Made by a program: the position numbers and the translations under genes. A stretch of DNA of 64,000 nucleotides from JAXGPP01 sp964436865 (GTDB lineage: Bacteria; Planctomycetota; Planctomycetia; Pirellulales; Thermoguttaceae), in assembly GCA_964436865.1 (NCBI GenBank), contig CAYTFK010000002.1, forward strand, positions 24,161 through 88,160, in the 5' to 3' direction. The notes below the pieces were generated by a model. That model saw only the letters and a program-made list of their open reading frames with translations, searched no databases and was not told the origin of the DNA. Of this stretch, positions 62,626-64,000 are shown piece by piece; the first letter of the stretch is position 1, and each line of letters opens with the position of its first letter.

Positions 62626-62892
62626 CCACATCGCACGCCAAACACCGCCAGCGCGTCAACAGACAAAGCCGCTCTCCTCTCACGCCCCCTCTCTTCACCC
62701 AGCGCGCTTTCCCCCATCTCTGGATCCCTTGCATTCGACCCGCCGTGTGCGACACGCCATTGCCGTGCTCACTGGGGGAAAAGACTTCTCAACAACCTTT
62801 CCCCGCCCCTTCGCCTGGCCACAGACTGCTCCGCTACTTGTGGCATCGAAAATCACCCCCTATACTCAGGATTCGGGAATTCTTGATACAGC
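62626..62892 (+). repeat. 267-bp diverged direct repeat, copy R2
   Basis: The same length and order as R1, 965 bp downstream, and likewise ends about 25 bp before a start codon. Suggests duplication of a promoter-bearing segment, or of a gene-plus-promoter unit whose coding part was replaced. Confidence 0.7.
62838..62866 (+). promoter_or_regulatory. Sigma-70 promoter in R2
   Basis: TTGTGG (62838-62843) and TATACT (62861-62866), 17 bp apart, matching R1. Confidence 0.65.
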
Positions 62893-62917
62893 GTGAGTTC
62901 TGTCCGGGGGCGAAGTC

Positions 62918-63601
62918 ATGTCGAAATCGAGTGCACACCCGCTCCATCCAAAACGATGGACTGTTTTGACGTGGCTGGCGGTTCTGCTTTGGGCATGGCA
63001 ACCAGTCATACGTAACTTCCCGCCGTCCGAGTCGTATACCGTCGACCCCGTCAGCGGTGAACCCTCAGAACCAACTCGGTACCGGAGCCTTTCCGAACTT
63101 CCGTTCCCTGTCGGTTGGCCGCTCTACTACGTGAAGCCAAGCTACCTTGCTGCTCCTGCGGTTCCCATACCTGCTGGAACACCCATGCCGCCGCCGGCAC
63201 CCTCAAGTGTTCATCCCTTTGCCATCGTAGCCAACTTCGTGCTTGTCGTCGTCGCGATGTCATCACTGGTCTACTTTCTTCAGAAGACCAGGTACCGGTA
63301 TTCGTTGCTGTTCATGTTCGCCGTAATGACGGCCGTTCCCTTGTACTTCGCGCTGGGTCGGCTCATCGCGATGCTTTTTGGACGGGAGGCGGCAGGGTGG
63401 TATCCCCTTGCTGTGTATTTCTCACCTATTCCCGCCGTTCTTGCAGTGAAATTCTCCATCTACCCGCGACTGAAATGGCCACGGTTTCGCTCGATGTGGA
63501 TGCGTGGTCAGCCTTCCTTCGACGATTGCGCAAATGCCGATGATGCAAATTTCCGCCGGGCTGAAGTTGGAAATGCGCGGCGACTGGAGGGCTTCAGTTG
63601 A
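62918..63601 (+). CDS. Hypothetical membrane protein, probably frameshifted near its 3' end
   Basis: 227 residues with an N-terminal helix (about 15-32) and helices near 105-120, 130-148 and 165-180, so a small multipass membrane protein. The last 30 residues of this frame look random. In the +1 frame from about 63525 to 63686 the sequence reads GLKLEMRGDWRASVDLYRSATERWPEHAAYVERC, which looks like a real TPR-type C-terminus. The intact ancestral gene therefore probably ended at 63686 and a 1-base indel lies near 63490-63545. Could also be a sequencing error. Confidence 0.6.
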   Translation: MSKSSAHPLHPKRWTVLTWLAVLLWAWQPVIRNFPPSESYTVDPVSGEPSEPTRYRSLSELPFPVGWPLYYVKPSYLAAPAVPIPAGTPMPPPAPSSVHPFAIVANFVLVVVAMSSLVYFLQKTRYRYSLLFMFAVMTAVPLYFALGRLIAMLFGREAAGWYPLAVYFSPIPAVLAVKFSIYPRLKWPRFRSMWMRGQPSFDDCANADDANFRRAEVGNARRLEGFS

Positions 63602-63686
63602 CTTGTACCGGAGCGCTACGGAACGCTGGCCGGAGCACGCGGCATATGTCGAGCGTTGCATTGCCCCGGTCACGGCGATGGAGTGA
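63525..63686 (+). pseudogene. Out-of-frame TPR-like C-terminal remnant
   Basis: This +1 frame segment encodes a helix-turn-helix of TPR character (MRGDWRASVDLYRSATERWPEH) with no start codon or ribosome-binding site of its own that looks real. It overlaps the end of the membrane-protein gene in another frame. Best read as that protein's original C-terminus. Confidence 0.5.
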
Positions 63687-63840
63687 CAGACTCGAACGTA
63701 GGGCAGACAATGCAGAACCAATCGATGCACGCGACGGGGGGGCACGTCTGCGACTGTCGTGGGTGGAACGTCCGCCGCGTGACATCGCTGTCGTTACGCC
63801 GTGACCGAATTTACCCACCCCCGTAAGGAGATCTTCTGCC

Positions 63841-64000
63841 TTGGACATCCCACGGATCTTCAACGTCAGCGAAAGTGCTCACCGCATCCATGACCCGTTC
63901 ACACCCGAGAAGCTCGCCACGCTCGGCGCGGCGTTGCGTCTGGAACCGGGTACCCGAGTGCTCGACCTCGGCAGCGGTTCGGGCGAGATGCTGTGCACCT
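63841..64000 (+). CDS. Class I SAM-dependent methyltransferase (5' end only)
   Basis: The first 53 residues read from a TTG at 63841, with AAGGAG 10 nt upstream. The S-adenosylmethionine motif I is visible as VLDLGSGSGEML. The start LDIPRIFNVSESAHRIHDPF resembles small methyltransferases of the UbiE/Methyltransf_11/25 type; substrate unknown. Cut by the window end. Confidence 0.75.
   Translation, partial: MDIPRIFNVSESAHRIHDPFTPEKLATLGAALRLEPGTRVLDLGSGSGEMLCT

Larger units (their letters stand above)
62433..62917. other. Intergenic region containing repeat copy R2
   Basis: The first about 190 bp show no gene. The remainder is R2. No terminator was seen after the 158-aa gene. Confidence 0.45.

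Noticed and set aside
63547..63553. A-AAT-TTC slippery heptamer as a programmed -1 frameshift site
   Set aside because: It is in the right phase for slippage but shifts into a different frame from the one encoding the TPR-like segment, which needs +1.

Overview
The window looks like chromosomal DNA from a planctomycete, probably Pirellulales-like. The evidence is the GC-rich coding style, a squalene-hopene cyclase, two distinct GroELs sharing one GroES, a long MoxR/DUF58/VWA gene train of the kind planctomycetes carry, many lipoprotein/PQQ/VWA secreted proteins and generally short operons. There is no rRNA, recognisable tRNA, CRISPR array, transposase or phage module. Taxon assignment is inference from gene content only.

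Layout. 1-93: end of a 31-bp tandem repeat. 110-8,887: squalene-hopene cyclase, a CocE-type hydrolase, a UvrD/PcrA helicase, a secreted ceramidase-like protein and a cold-shock protein. 9,004-13,331: a threonine-branch operon (homoserine dehydrogenase, ApgM-type proposed homoserine kinase, four-ACT aspartokinase). 13,545-20,661: M42 peptidase, then a chaperone block (groEL1, groES, groEL2, dnaJ, grpE) with a strong sigma-54 promoter before groEL1 and a clear terminator after groEL2. 20,711-30,663: small zinc-ribbon proteins, a membrane protein, PII, a kinase-like protein, DsbD, a Tat-exported deacetylase-like protein, purM and a C-type cytochrome. 31,153-33,237: glgX. 33,545-50,641: a co-oriented run of eight genes in which a PQQ-propeller protein and a squalene-cyclase-fold protein precede a tightly overlapping VWA/VWA/membrane/coiled-coil/MoxR/DUF58 cassette. 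50,920-52,980: a ketosynthase-like protein that has lost catalytic residues, plus two small genes.

53,053-61,103 (minus strand) is the most interesting part: hydC-hydB-hydA encode a trimeric NAD-linked [FeFe]-hydrogenase. They are followed on the same strand by a histidine kinase fused to an H-cluster-like hydrogenase domain, a single-domain response regulator and a receiver-histidine kinase. A near-perfect sigma-54 (-24/-12) promoter lies about 33 bp upstream of the hydC start, with a candidate upstream inverted repeat. I infer a hydrogen- or redox-sensing, sigma-54-dependent circuit in which an [FeFe]-type sensor plays the part that the [NiFe] regulatory hydrogenase plays in HupUV/HoxBC systems. 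No DNA-binding or AAA+ activator is encoded here, so the output must lie elsewhere.

61,104-64,000 is gene-poor and contains two 267-bp diverged direct repeats, each carrying the same sigma-70-like promoter and each preceding a small unrelated gene. The second of these genes appears frameshifted. The window ends inside a methyltransferase gene.
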